Positions 31,209-45,500 of a DNA stretch of 64,000 nucleotides are shown piece by piece. Both the position numbers and the translations under genes were made by a program. Under the pieces are notes generated by a model. The model ran no database searches and was not told the DNA's origin. It saw only the letters and a list, made by a program, of their open reading frames with translations. The DNA is from Neoarius graeffei (lineage: Eukaryota; Chordata; Actinopteri; Siluriformes; Ariidae): NCBI RefSeq assembly GCF_027579695.1, contig NC_083570.1:8604793-8668792 (forward strand). The letters are read 5' to 3'. Each line of letters begins with the position of its first letter. Position 1 is the stretch's first letter.

Positions 31209-34200
31209 GTAAGCGCAGGAAATACTACGGGCCGCGTCCCAAACCGCACTCTAGTGCACTGAGTAGTGTACACTCCACACGGCGCACACCGCCCTACAGC
31301 GGGCAAGCTTCCGGGTTTACACAGGGAACTCAATTAGGGACACTTACTACTTTGTTTGGACGTCTGCCCCTGTAGCACTGTAAACAAATCTGTAAATAAT
31401 AACTAATATTACTGAAAGGTAATTTTTTAATCATAATTTCGTACCCATTTTATATTTATAAATATATTTTTAAATCTGTTAGTGATTATAGAACATCTCA
31501 AACCCTGGTGAAAGTTTCTCTTTTATCTAGTAGAATATTTTTAGATGTAAAAAAATTAAGTACTTTTTTTTTTTTTTTTTGCTGATTTAAAACAAAAAAA
31601 ATGTTCAAAGAATCTCATTCTACTCCATAAGCGAGATTTATCTGAATTGAAAACAGACTCAGGAAGTTTTGAGATGAGGTATTATTAGCTTGTTATAAAG
31701 GAGCATGTTAGGAAAACCTCATTCTTACAAACAAACAAACAAACAAAAAGCAGAATGAAGAGAGAGAGAAGTCAGTTTTGCACAGAGCCCTGGAAAGGAC
31801 ACCTTAACAAAACAAAAATTAATATTTTGGAGATTTCAGAAAAAAATAAATAAATATATATACGTATATGTCCCTTCTGGGGTTCTGTAGTTTTGAGAAA
31901 CCCTCTTGTTTGTTTGTTTGTTTGTTTGTTTACAGACAAGTGAAACTCTGCTTTGTCTTCTCTGCTGTTCTTCTTCTTCGATGTATTAACTCCACCTAGA
32001 CGTGAGCGATATGCCCGAAATATCTTATCGCGATACTCGAGGTCGTTTCTACGATATGCGACATGTATCACGATATTTCAGCGAGTCTTGACCTGGGCAC
32101 GGGTTTCTTTTATATTTTTATTTCTACACTGAAAAAAAACCAAACAAAAACCTTGGATTCAACTTTTTAAAAAAGTCTTAATTTATTATCGGTCATATGG
32201 AGCAGAAAAACAAACATGGACGCAATTTGTTTTTGCTTTAGAGCAATTCCAGCGTTATGGACGTGACACTTGAACTCAAAATGGCAACAAATGACCCAGT
32301 GCATGTTTTATTGTCTCCCAGTATTTATTTAAACAGGTGTTGCATATTTTAAGGCTGTACCATACTGGAGAAGTGATAGAACAAGAACAATTCCCATAGT
32401 ACATCTAGGGCATGCCAGAAAACGCCAATAAAAGATGCGTTATGGATGTGACAGAAAAAGTATCACTTTTCTTGGGTGACTGTACATTTTTATCAAACTC
32501 TGTGAAATTGTAAACCTAATGTCGAAATGGAGATATCCACTTGATAGAGGGGTCCAAGGTGAATATTAAAAAAATCTTTGTTTAAAATATTTTGTATTTC
32601 ATGCAGAGTTTCGGAAGGAAAAGTCAGCGTTATGGATGTGACGCGTCTGAAATAGACACGGCATATGTTTACAACCCCGATTCCATAAAAGTTGGGACAA
32701 AGTACAAATTGTAAATGAAAACGGAATGCAATAATTTACAAATCTCAAAAACTGATATTGTATTCACAATAGAACATAGACAACATATCAAATGTCGAAA
32801 GTGAGACATTTTGAAATTTCATGCCAAATATTGGCTCATTTGAAATTTCATGACAGCAACACATCTCAAAAAAGTTGGGACAGGGGCAATAAGAGGCTGG
32901 AAAAGTTAAAGGTACAAAAAAGGAACAGCTGGAGGACCAAATTGCAACTCATTAGGTCAACTGGCAATAGGTCATTAACATGACTGGGTATAAAAAGAGC
33001 ATCTTGGAGTGGCAGCGGCTCTCAGAAGTAAAGATGGGAAGAGGATCACCAATCCCCCTAATTCTGCGCCGACAAATAGTGGAGCAATATCAGAAAGGAG
33101 TTCGACAGTGTAAAATTGCAAAGAGTTTGAACATATCATCATCTACAGTGCATAATATCATCAAAAGATTCAGAGAATCTGGAAGAATCTCTGTGCGTAA
33201 GGGTCAAGGCCGGAAAACCATACTGGGTGCCCGTGATCTTCGGGCCCTTAGATGGCACTGCATCACATACAGGCATGCTTCTGTATTGGAAATCACAAAA
33301 TGGGCTCAGGAATATTTCCAGAGAACATTATCTGTGAACACAATTCACCGCGCCGTCCGCCGTTGCCAGCTAAAACTCTATAGTTCAAAGAAGAAGCCGT
33401 ATCTAAACATGATCCAGAAGCGCAGACGTCTTCTCTGGGCCAAGGCTCATTTAAAATGGACTGTGGCAAAGTGGAAAACTGTTCTGTGGTCAGATGAATC
33501 AAAATTTGAAGCTCTTTATGGAAATCAGGGATGCCGTGTCATTCGGACTAAAGAGGAGAAGGACGACCCAAGTTATCAGCGCTCAGTTCAGAAGCCTGCA
33601 TCTCTGATGGTATGGGGTCGCATTAGTGTGTGTGGCATGGGCAGCTTACACATCCGGAAAGACACCATCAATGCTGAAAGGTATATCCAGGTTCTAGAGC
33701 AACATATGCTCCCATCCAGACGACGTCTCTTTCAGGGAAAACCTTGCATTTTCCAACATGACAATGCCAAACCACATACTGCATCAATTACAGCATCATG
33801 GCTGCGTAGAAGAAGGGTCCGGGTACTGAACTGGCCAGCCTGCAGTCCAGATCTTTCACCCATAGAAAACATTTGGCGCATCATAAAACGGAAGATACGA
33901 CAAAAAAGACCTAAGACAGTTGAGCAACTAGAATCCTACATTAGACAAGAATGGGTTAACATTCCTATCCCTAAACTTGAGCAACTTGTCTCCTCAGTCC
34001 CCAGACGTTTACAGACTGTTGTAAAGAGAAAAGGGGATGGCTCACAGTGGGAAACATGGCCTTGTCCTAACTTTTTTGAGATGTGTTGTTGTCATGAAAT
34101 TTAAAATCACCTAATTTTTTCTCTTTAAATGATACATTTTCTCAGTTTAAACATTTGATATGTCATCTATGTTCTATTCTGAATAAAATATGGCATTTTG

Positions 34201-36442
34201 AAACTTCCACATCATTGCATTCCATTTTTATTTACAGTTTGTACTTTGTCCCAACTTTTTTGGAATCGGGGTTGTAGAAAATCAGCAGTTTAACCACCAT
34301 AACCCTTTGAAAAACTCTCTAAATATGAGCTAAAACTATCAAAGTTCTTAAATAATATTTAGGATGGCTATTGTTTTGCTGTTTTGTGGATTTTAGCATA
34401 CATTTCTGTGGCTTGTGGCAATAATATAGAATTGTACATGATCAAAGTTGATTTTAGCTTGGGGTTTACATTATAAGAAAGAAAGACTGACAGTGACGTA
34501 TTAGGTGATCAAAATATTTATTTATGTATTTGTTTATTTGTTTATTTATTTAGTACAGGCCTAGGTGATATATCTGGGAGTGGTTTTGATGTTGCTTTAT
34601 TTTTGCATGGTGAGGTTGACATTTACATGGAATTGCCGTTTACTTTGATTCAAGTGTATAAGTGCTGTTTATTACTCAATAATTAAACGTAAAAATACAA
34701 TTATAGTTAAAAAAAAAAGTTTGAATACACGTTTAATTTCTGCGGAAACTCCGAAGTGAGATTATAGAGCTCTGAGTTAAAGGATTAAAACCCTCTGACG
34801 TTCAGTTTTTATTCTCATGCGGCTGCGAAGGTTTTTTTTTTTTCCCCTCCAGCGTAGGTTCAACATGCTCTTTCATCTCCGTTCCTGTACATGTTCTCAC
34901 ACACATGCACTGTTTTAGTGTTCTTGTGTGACGTTATTTACGCCTTCCGTTTAAAGAACACGATATTTGAGGAACCTTTTAACGTACATTATCGTGTCTG
35001 AGCATGCGTGGTGTTCTCGCTGTACGAGCAAACAGAATGAACCTTCTGCATGGCCCTGCTTTTTTTTTTTTTTCTTCTCTTTCTCTTGATGTAAAGGTTG
35101 TGTGCCAGTTTATTTTTCCCCGCTGAGCAAAACGTGAGCCCCACACACTCTCACAGGAAACCGAGGTGAGATCAGGGAGTTAGATGGGGTGGTTCTTGTG
35201 GTTTGCTCAAGTGTAGATTTAATTTCTGAAGCTGTGACTGAAACCGTGTTCCATTTAACACAGAAGGGAAAAATCATGACTGCTTATCTCTCAATCTCTC
35301 TCATCTGTCTAGATCTCTCTCTAGCGCTTTATCTTTTACGTATTAATTCTGTCCATGTGTTCGCAGCCGATGATACACTGCGATATAATTACAGGACGTA
35401 TTTACGACATGTAACTGGAATAAATCTCTGCACTGAAACGCTGAGAGTCGTCATTTAGTTTTCTCGTTATTCTGAAAAGTCATCATTTCGGGAAGACGTG
35501 CGAGACAAGGTTTTATATTGAGTCATAATTTAAAAAAAAAAAAGAAGCAATTTAGTCGACTGTTATAAATATTTGAACCTGCGTGTTAATGATTTTATAC
35601 ACAGTATTTCTCTAAACCAGTAAAGTGTGTGTATTTCTCATCTCATTATCTCTAGCCGCTTTATCCTGTTCTACAGTGTCGCAGGCAAGCTGGAGCCTAT
35701 CCCAGCTGACTATGGGTGAAAGGCGGGGTACACCCTGGACAAGTCGCCACGTCATCACAGGGCTGACACATAGACACAGACAACCATTCACATTCACACC
35801 TACGCTCAGTTTAGGCTACATCCACACGACAACGGCAACGAGATGTTATTTAAAAAAATATCGCGTCCACATGGGCAACGATCAGTAAAATATCAGGTCC
35901 ATATGGCAACGCAACGCTTGCTGAAAACGATGCAATACACATGCCACACCTCTAGGGGCGCTGTAAGACGGTCCCTTCGGAGACACCAGAACAATAGAAG
36001 AAGTAAGGACGCATGCGCATAAACTATTATGCGCGAGACTTCATATTAGCCACAAAGTCAGAAAAATCTGTTCGTAAAATTACGTTATAATGACCAAATA
36101 CAATGAAAAGTATTTTTCCAGTCTCACCTGTGAAAGGTAATCCCATGTGATCTCGTTTGGACGGTAAACCTGTTGGTACAGTTAAACGCAGCACATGAAT
36201 GAGGCATCTTTATTCTCCGCTTTGACCCATCCAATATGGCGGCGAGGATGACGTATGATTCTATGCGGAAGGCGGCGTCTAATGGTCCGGAATAAATTGA
36301 ATGCTACACGTTGATGGATTAATTTGTTCTTCTACGCCCTTCTTGAGGAATGTATTGTAGGACTTAAACCAACATTTGAAGGGGTGAGATCGCTCCTTTT
36401 TTTCCCTATTTTTGCTGGCGGGATTGACTCTGCCCTAAGGGC

Positions 36443-36480
<38 letters not shown>

Positions 36481-36491
36481 TGCTCTCTCTC

Positions 36492-36546
<55 letters not shown>

Positions 36547-39500
36547 TTGCACCATTACACAATAAATATTCACAGTGAAAATATTTTGTAAGCGCATTTC
36601 ATGAACCAAGTTATAGGATTTGTTGACAACTCGCATCGAGTTCGTTACACTTCAACCCGGCGTGAAGCGCTCACAGTCATGTGGTTGTGACGTCATCGTA
36701 AACAAATCCATTCTACTCATCCAGACGACTTCACAACGGCAACGTTGCCAGATCTTTCCACTCTGGAACCCGTTCTCAAAAGATTGCGTTTTGGGGCACC
36801 CAAAATGCCGGTGCCGTGTGGACGCCAGGCCGAAACGATAAACAATTGTATCGGATTCACCTGAATCCGTTGCCGTGTGGACAGGGCCATAGAGTCACCA
36901 GTTAACCTAACCTGCATGTCTTTGGACTGTGGGGGAAACCGGAGCACCCGGAGGAAACCCACGCGGACACGGGGAGAACATGCAAACTCCACACAGAAAG
37001 GCCCTCGCCGGCCACGGGGCTCGAACCCAGGACCTTCTTGCTGTGAGGCGACAGCGCTAACCACTACACCACCGTGCCGCCCATTATTTAAAATTTTAAA
37101 ATGTATAATATATATATTTATAGACTTTGTATAATATTCAGACTTTTTTAATATTAATCGTTACATTTATACATTGAGCTCAAGTTATTTAACTAGTTCT
37201 TATTTAATTTACATTTCTTTCATGTTTTATATTAAATTAAAGCTAGATGGCCTTTCGATTCCTGTAACCGACGTCTCAGAAAATATCAGGCCGTTCTGTG
37301 GCTGGGAAGTTATTTAATTTGAAGGGATTAAAGCAAATAATGTGCATGAAATCGCTCAAGTAGACAGAGGAAGTCGAACAGCTGATCACCCCGAGGTGCT
37401 CGCTGAGCGCCGATATTTATTAGTTTGGTCCTGCGTTTCCTTTCCTTCCTATATAACATTTTTGTTTTTCTTCTCGAGTTTCATTACTGTAGTCGGTCTT
37501 TCACGTTTCGTTCGCATCTCCTGCCTTGCGCGAACGGCGAAAGCCGACCATGTGATGTGATGTGATGTGATGCGATGCATGATGTAGTATCTTGTATTAC
37601 AAGTTCAAGTGAAGCAGGAAAAAAAATATCAGGGCCACGTGGAGATAAATTCATTAATTGTTCTGTTAAAAAAAAAAAAAAAATTGGAAGTCTGTGATTC
37701 GAATTCAGTATCTTTCGGTCACTAAACAAAAACAATTGGGTGTTTTTTGAAATGGCCTACAGGTGAAAAATCTGAAAGGCCGTCTACCTTTAAAACATTT
37801 CTGATGATATTTAAATTGTCAGTCTACGTATAAATATCTATTTATAGACTTTAATAGAAAAAAAAGATGATGATGATGATGATGATTTTTATACAGGTCC
37901 TTCTCAAAAAATTAGCATATTGTGATAGTTCATTATTTTCTGTAATGTACTCATAAACATTAGACTTTAATATATTTTAGATTCATTACACACAACTGAA
38001 GTAGTTCAAGCCTTTTATTGTTTTAATATTGATGATTTTGGCAAAAAAGTAAAGGAAAACCAAAAATCCCTATGTCAAAAAAGTAGCATATTTCATCTGA
38101 CCAATAAAAAAAGTGTTTTTAATACAAAAAAAGTCAACCTTCAAATAATTGTTCAGTTATGCACTCAATATTTGGTCGGGAATCCTTTGGCAGAAATGAC
38201 TGCTTCAATGTGATGTGGCATGGAGGCGATCAGCCTGTGGCACTGCTGAGGTGTTATGGAGGCCCAGGATGCTTCGATAGCGGCCTTAAGCTCATCCACA
38301 GTGTTGGGTCTGGTGTCTCTCAACTTCCTCTTCACAATACCCCACAGATTCTCTATGGGGTTGAGGTCAGGAGAGTTGGCAGGCCAATTGAGCACAGTAA
38401 TACCATGGTCAGTAAACCATTTACCAGTGGTTTTGGCACTGTGAGCAGGTGCCAGGTCGTGCTGAAAAATGAAATCATCTCCATAAAGCTTTTCAGCAGA
38501 TGGAAGCATGAAGTGCTCCAAAATCTCCTGATAGCTAGCTGCATTGACCCTGCCTTTGATAAAACACAGTGGACCAACACCAGCAGCTGACATGGCACCC
38601 CAGACCATCACTGACTGTGGGTACTTGACATTGGACTTCAGGCATTTTGGCATTTCCTTCTCCCCAGTCTTCCTCCAGACTCTGGCACCTTGATTTCCGA
38701 ATGACATGCAAACTTTGCTTTCATCTGAAAAAAGTACTTTGGACCACTGAGCAACAGTCCAGTGCTGCTTCTCTGTAGCCCATTTCCTGCACACGCCTGT
38801 GCACGGTGGCTCTGGACGTTTCTACTCCAGACTCAGTCCACTGCTTCCACAGGTCCCCCAAGGTCTGGAATCGGCCATTCTCCACAATCTTCCTCAGGGT
38901 CCGGTCACCTCTTCTGGTTGTGCAGCGTTTTCTGCCACACTTTTTCCTTCCCACAGACGTCCCACTGAGGTGCCTTGATGCAGCACTCTGGGAACAGCCT
39001 ATTCGCTCAGAGATTTCTTTCTGTGTCTTACCCTCTTGCTTCAGGGTGTCAGTGATGACCTTCTGGACAGCAGTCAGGTCGGCAGTCTTACCCATGATTG
39101 CGGTTTTGAGTAATGAACCAGACTGGGAGTTTTTAAAAGCCTCAGGAATCTTTTGCAGGTGTTTAGAGTTAAGTCGTTGATTCAGATGATTAGGTTAATA
39201 GCTCGTTTAGAGTACCTTTTCATGATATGCTAATTTTTTGAGATAGGAATTTTGGGTTTTCATGAGCTGTATGCCAAAATAATCAGTATTAAAACAATAA
39301 AAGACCTGAAATATTTCAGTTGGTGTGCAATGAATCTAAAATATATGAAAGTTTAATTTTTATCATTACATTATGGAAAATAATGAACTTTATCACAATA
39401 TGCTAATTTTTTGAGAAGGACCTGTAGATTGTTCCTGAGGAATATATTATTGTATAATATTGCATGTAGTTGCCCTAAAGCTCTAAGGAGGCTCTTTATT

Positions 39501-42500
39501 TGCCCCGTTAGTGTCCTGGGCGGCTGAGGGGCGTGAGCTTGCTGCACCCCGAGATGTTCATTTCCACTCGGTGAATCTGAGGAACACGGTGCGCTGGAGC
39601 TCAGGGACAGCCGACGCCCGCGGCACCACGTACACGGTGGAGTACGCCATGTGAGTCGACCCTGATACTGTCCATCTACACACTCTCACTCAGCCTGTCA
39701 ACAAGTTCTATGTCTGTCTTTTTTTTTTTTTTTTTTTTTTTGCCCCCTCTCTTGAATTTAATAAGTCGGGCGGGTGGGGAAAAAAAGTAGCTTTTCGTCC
39801 ATATCGGAAAAGTTACTATCAGTTACAAAGCACTGACACTGGAGACTCCTTCCAAAAATATTAAACAAGCTGTTTATTTCCCTCCCCTGCTGTAGATACG
39901 GCGACGCTGTGGACGTGGAAGGAAGCGAGCAGGTGGCGTGGAGGCCGGCGAAGCAGTGCGATGACATCACGCAGACGGAGTGCGACGTGACCGAACAGAC
40001 CAGCGATACGGAGGAGGAATACTACGCCCGAGTCAGAGCTAACGGGCCGAACGGGCGCTCGGAGTGGACCGAGACCGACGGGCGGCTCAGGCTCACTGAC
40101 AGTGAGTGCACGAGAAAGAAAGAAAGGGGCGGAGCTTTCTGAAAGAAAAACGAACCCCGCTGATCGATCGCGAAACAAAATCAATCCTGCTCGCTGGACC
40201 AAGTCGCTATGTTTAGCTTATTGTTCTCTTCATCTGAAGATTCGAGTCATTTCCAGGAATGTAAAGCGAGAACGCTGTAATGGAAGCGAAGCCGAATAAG
40301 AGCTTCGATAATCGCGCTGCGCTGATTGCACTAATTATACACTTATCGTGTTTTAAAACCTGTTTTCTGGACGCCGCGTAATTACAGAGCAGTTCCAGTA
40401 ATTCTCTCCGCCGCGTCTCTGCACTTTGGTCCTCAGACAGAAAGAGCAATAAACCTGCAGCGTCCCGAGTCAGACAGGCTCCGTCATGAGATTAAGATTA
40501 ATGCCACGTCGGTGAAAATCGCCAGCGTTTATAGGGTTCACGGAATGAATATTTAACAGCTATTCCACGAAATCGAGTCCTACATGAGCTGATAGCGGCT
40601 ATAATCCATGCCCGACGAGATTGCAGACAGAATAAAAGTTATCCCACTCGTTTACTGGATTCTGAGAAATGGAGCATTTTTTTTTTCTTCCAAATTCGAT
40701 AAATAAAAACTTTATACAAAATGTCGATGCAATAATAATAATTCTTAGAGGAAAAAATATATGTTTTTATCACGAAATACTTTTTCCATATTTTGTTGCG
40801 CCTATTTTTATTTTTTTTTGTATTTTTCAGGGTTTTGTTTTCAAGCAGGGTTTCAGCGGTCTCAAAATCACCGGCTATGGCTTGTTATGCCGCCGGCTAT
40901 TGTCAGTCGAGTCACAAAATTTAATATTAAATATTTCTGACAGCAAAAAAAAGTTGTGAACGTAAATTACATCCACTATGTCATGTATGTCCGTTGCCGC
41001 GTCAACTGTGTTTACATCCTCGACACGAGTGCAGCCATTACTGCCGCCTGTGTTGCCAGATTGCGCGTTTCCCTGCCCAATCTGGGCGGTTTTAAGTGCA
41101 TTTTGGCGGCTTTTGAACATATTTCGGGCTGTAAAACGTCAGCAGTATCTGGCAACATATTTTTTTACTTAATACAAGAAATTAATGGATGCCAACGTTT
41201 TTGCCAAAATGGTATTTTATTTTCCATTGTTTAGGCAGCTTCAGCATCATACTGTGAGATTCTGTTCAAATTGTTTTTTTTTTTTCTTCTATGAAGCCTG
41301 AGCCATTTATTTTATTAGTTTATAATTATTGTTTAATTTAGTTTTCAGGAGAGACTGCCTGCACACAGTACTAGTATTAATAGTTTTTTTCTTGCATGAA
41401 AGCTGAGGCATTTATATTATATTTGAAGGTAACTTCATGTTGTGCTGTGAGGTTCTCTGCACTTTAACTTTTGAACCAACAGGTGCATTTGGATAAGTAA
41501 AGCCTATTTTTCTGCAGTTTTGTAGTCCTGCTAATCTTTTATACTGGTAAAGTTGTTTATAGGACCATTTCTCAGTGTCTGTTTTTTTTAATCAATAGTT
41601 TTTCAGTAATAACTTAATATTTAACATATCACTCAATTTTAAACAACCCCCGCGCCTCCCCCATAGTCTCCAAAATTTCTGTGGGAAACACTGGCGTGCG
41701 TAACAACGCTAATCAAGCTTAAGCTAGACGACCCGCCTCAAATACCCGTCCCGGGTAAATGTTATCCCAATTTTAGATGGCCTGTTCCAAACCATCCTGC
41801 CCCATGAAAAATTCATACTTGCATGTCTGTCTGTCTGTCTATCTATCTATATCCCTGCACGCTTTGCGTGCATTATGTCTGCCCCTGGCAGACATTTTAC
41901 CATTTTGCACCCTGCTGTAAATTATTTGTACCCTGCTATTCTCCCAAACTTTGAAGCCCCTAAGGTTTTTATTTCGTCCTCGGTTGTTTCAGCAACACGC
42001 GCTGCCCTTTTAATTTTTTAATTTAATTTATTTATTTTTCCCCTACTCTACTCACGGTATATGAGCTGATATCCTACAGGGTTTCCGCGGAGTCTTAAAA
42101 AGTCTAAAATTTGATAATCCTAATTTAAGGCCTTAAAAAGTCTAAAATACGAGCATATTTTGCATTGTAGGTCTTAAATGTAATTTTGTGAAGTCTTAAA
42201 TCCTTACGTTAGAGGTCTGCGTGGGACAGAATTTGCAGTCCCGCTCCCGCAAAGAATTATGATTTTCAGTCCCGCTCCCGGCCGCGCCTGCCATATTTTG
42301 TCCCGCTCCCGCCCGCAAATCCCGCATGATGCAGATGTTTGCGCTATTTCTCACGAAAGTTCTTGTCATTGGCTTGGGGAATTAAACATGCTGAGCTTAG
42401 CTGAGCTCTCCACTGACTGATCCTTCGTTTATTGTTTAGACTCTGACATTCTGCTGACACATTCCAAGTTGAGCACTGCATGCGCTCATGATTGACAGCT

Positions 42501-45500
42501 CTCGCTTTGATTGACAGCTCTCGCTTTGCGCACTCGCACTTCCGAGTCTGTGGCGTTACGATTCCAACCGCGATTTCATTCTCCTCTCATATGAAGTGCT
42601 GCGCAACCACAACCAGCTCCTCAGATTATACACTGTCTATTTCTAGCTTTAAATTGAACAATCTGTGCGATACACAGTCCTTTTTAATACTTTTAATACT
42701 TTTTAATACTTTTTTTAATACTTAGGACTAATACTCTTGACTTTTTAACGGTAAATGCACCTCTTTTTAAAGCAGCACTTACTTCTGAAGCACTGTGAGC
42801 TTCACTAGAGGAGCTCTGCTCTTCTGCCATGATCGGAGATCTCAAACACGGAAGAGCGGAAAGGAATCGGAAACGTACGCGAGATTAGACCACATCCGCA
42901 AATTTAGGCATCTTAAAATGTTTTTATTAATGCCAAATAAAATATCCAGCACAAATTATATACGATAGACATAAATTAATAATTTATACATTTTATTTTA
43001 AACACGTTTTTAGTTAGCGGGACTGCAGCTTATCACCTCTCCCGCCCGCTCCCACATTGTGCACTCGCCCGCGCCCGCAATGAGCTTTCAAAATTTGTCC
43101 CGCGCCGCACTGCTTTGCGGCGGGTCCCGCGGGACTCCCGCGGGAGTGCAGGACTCTACCTTGCGTCCATTTACCCCATTCGCTTTTTTTTTTGTTAAAT
43201 GCGTTGGTGATGTTCATAATTAGTCATATAGGCTAGGCCTACTTAGTATCAGTAGGCTATGCTGCAAACTACAAATGAGACACAGTGGAATCCGGCGTCT
43301 AGCCCGGTTGGCATGGTGATGCACAGGACATGGTACGCGCGCATTTGGACAGTAGAGCCTAAAAGAAGCGAGGGAGATTGTCACGGTTTGTAGCGAAATG
43401 GGCAAATGCAAGTTTAACGATTGCTGGCTTGAACGCAATGGTTTCGTAGACTGGTTAAAACGTGTACCAAACAATCCGTTTGAGGCGTACTGCACATTGT
43501 GCAAAAGAACACTCACACTCGGCACCCTGGGTGTAAAGGCACTGGAATCGCACGCGAAAGCGGAGAAGCACCAGGCTGCCCATAAAAGTCTGCAACAATC
43601 GCATGCCATCACTCAATTTTGTTCACCGTTGTCCGGTCCAAGCACATCTCGAGACGGTGTATCAGCTAACTCCGTGCAAACTGTAACGTTACAACACGCA
43701 AACCGTACGGAATCGAATGCCTCATCCTCAAGCGATTTGCGGGATGTCTTTGGCTCCACTGCAACTTAAGGGGTGTTCACACGGCAACTTTTACTCCGGT
43801 GTAACACCGGGGCTGCCCCGGTAGAGCGTTCACACGGTACAAAGTTATACCGGTGTCGCCCCTGAAAGCTGCTTAAACCGGTGCAAATCTAACCCTGCTC
43901 GGGAGGTGGTTTAAGAAATTTACTCCGGAGTAAATGCTAGTTTGCGGGGCAGCACCGATATAAAATGGGACGTCTGAACGCTACAGGGGTAGACTCGCTA
44001 CGCGTGAGGAGAGTTGATTACATGCGGGCATTGCATAATTTGCATCCTGGTATTTTGCACTTCCAAAATGGCGAATATCAACAACAACAGAACTGCGTGT
44101 CTTCCAGTGTTGCCAGATTGGGCGGTTTTAAGTGCATTTTGGCGGATTTGAACACATTTTGGGCTGGAAAACGTCAGCAGTATCTGGCAACACTGGTGTC
44201 TTCATCCACATTGTTTTCCCGGCGCTTGGTGATGCCATGACAACCGGGAAAAGGAAGTGCATTTTCACGCATGCGCATATTTCATTTCCGCATTATTACT
44301 ATCGCTAATGATAGTAATAAAAGGAAATGATATCAAAACTTTATTACTATCAAAGGAAATGATAGTAATAAAGTTTTTGCTACTATTGCACGGTCGCAGA
44401 AACTGCCGTGTGACCGCAAGTGGGGCTGCACCGGTGCTAACACGCTTCTCTCTAGTAAGCAGGGTTGTGACGTGTGAACGCTCCACAAAATTTACACCGG
44501 TGTAAGATATATCGCAACAAAATACATCGGTGCAGCATCGATGCAAATATGTGCCGTGTGAACACCCTATTAGTTCCTCATTAATGCAAGAGCGCACCCT
44601 AGGGATGTAATGAGTTCATTGGTGAATGATAATAAATTTTGTTATTTCGAAAGTAATTCAGGCTCTCCCAATTTTCTTTTTTTTTTTTTTGTGCGGCATA
44701 CGTCTTAAATTTAACCTGTTATGGTCTTAAAAAGTCTTAAATTGAACTTGTTCAAGCCTGCAGAAACCCTGTCCTAGTAGTAGGGTAGCCAATCCGAGCG
44801 CACGATTGCTCATATCCAGTGAATCTGGATCGAATAAAGGTGTTTTATTCCCCTTACACCACAGCTTGTGATCCTTTTATGGTTACGTCTGTGAAACAAG
44901 TCAGTTTGCGTAAAACATAAAGCCTCGTGTTTTGTTACCGAGGAACCCAAACGCATGAAAAGGAAAAAGTTACACTTTTACCGCCAACACTCATTCTGTA
45001 AACTTTTTTTTAATAAAGTGAATGAACTGTTACTCTAGAAAAGATTTACAGTGGGGCAAAAAAGTATTTAGTCAGTCACCAATTGTGCAAGTTCTCCCAC
45101 TTAAAAAGATGAGAGAGGCCTGTAATTTTCATCATAGGTACACTTCAACTATGAGAGACAGAATGAGAAAAAAAAAAAAACCCAGAAAATCACATTGTCT
45201 GATTTTTAAAGAATTTATTTGCAAATTATGGTGGAAAATAAGTATTTGGTCAATAACAATAGTTCATCTCAATACTTTGTTATATACCCTTTGTTGGCAA
45301 TGACAGAGGTCAAACGTTTTCTGTCAGTCTTCACAAGGTTTTCACACACTGCTGCTGGTATTTTGGCCCATTCCTCCATGCAGATCTCCTCTAGAGCAGT
45401 GATGTTTTGGGGTTGTCCCTGGGCAACACGGACTTTCAACTCCCTCCAAAGATTTTCTATGGGGTTGAGACCTGGAGACTGGCTAGGCCACTCCAGGACC

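Larger units (their letters stand above)
35637..37083 (-). mobile_element. Mermaid-like V-SINE split by a Harbinger-like element
   Basis: SINE tail and middle at 35637-35813, head at 36889-37083 (reverse orientation). The halves rejoin at ..TTTA/GAGTCACC of the SINE. No clear SINE target duplication. Confidence 0.9.
42077..44771 (+). mobile_element. hAT element with 5-bp flank (outer element of a nest)
   Basis: Ends CAGGGTTTCCGCGG and (reverse) CAGGGTTTCTGCAG. Both subterminal regions carry AGTCTTAAA and ACTTTTTAAG repeats. The 5-bp direct repeat TCCTA flanks it (42072-42076, 44772-44776). It contains a BED-like coding start and three younger elements. Confidence 0.68.

Noticed and set aside
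36324-36578. 84-codon frame with a Ser/Leu tail
   Set aside because: Mostly translation of the CT microsatellite.
40849-41694. Possible hAT element bounded by CAGGGTTTCAGCGG and CAGTGTTTCCCACAG (reverse)
   Set aside because: Ends match poorly and no target duplication could be read; only the right end looks hAT-like.
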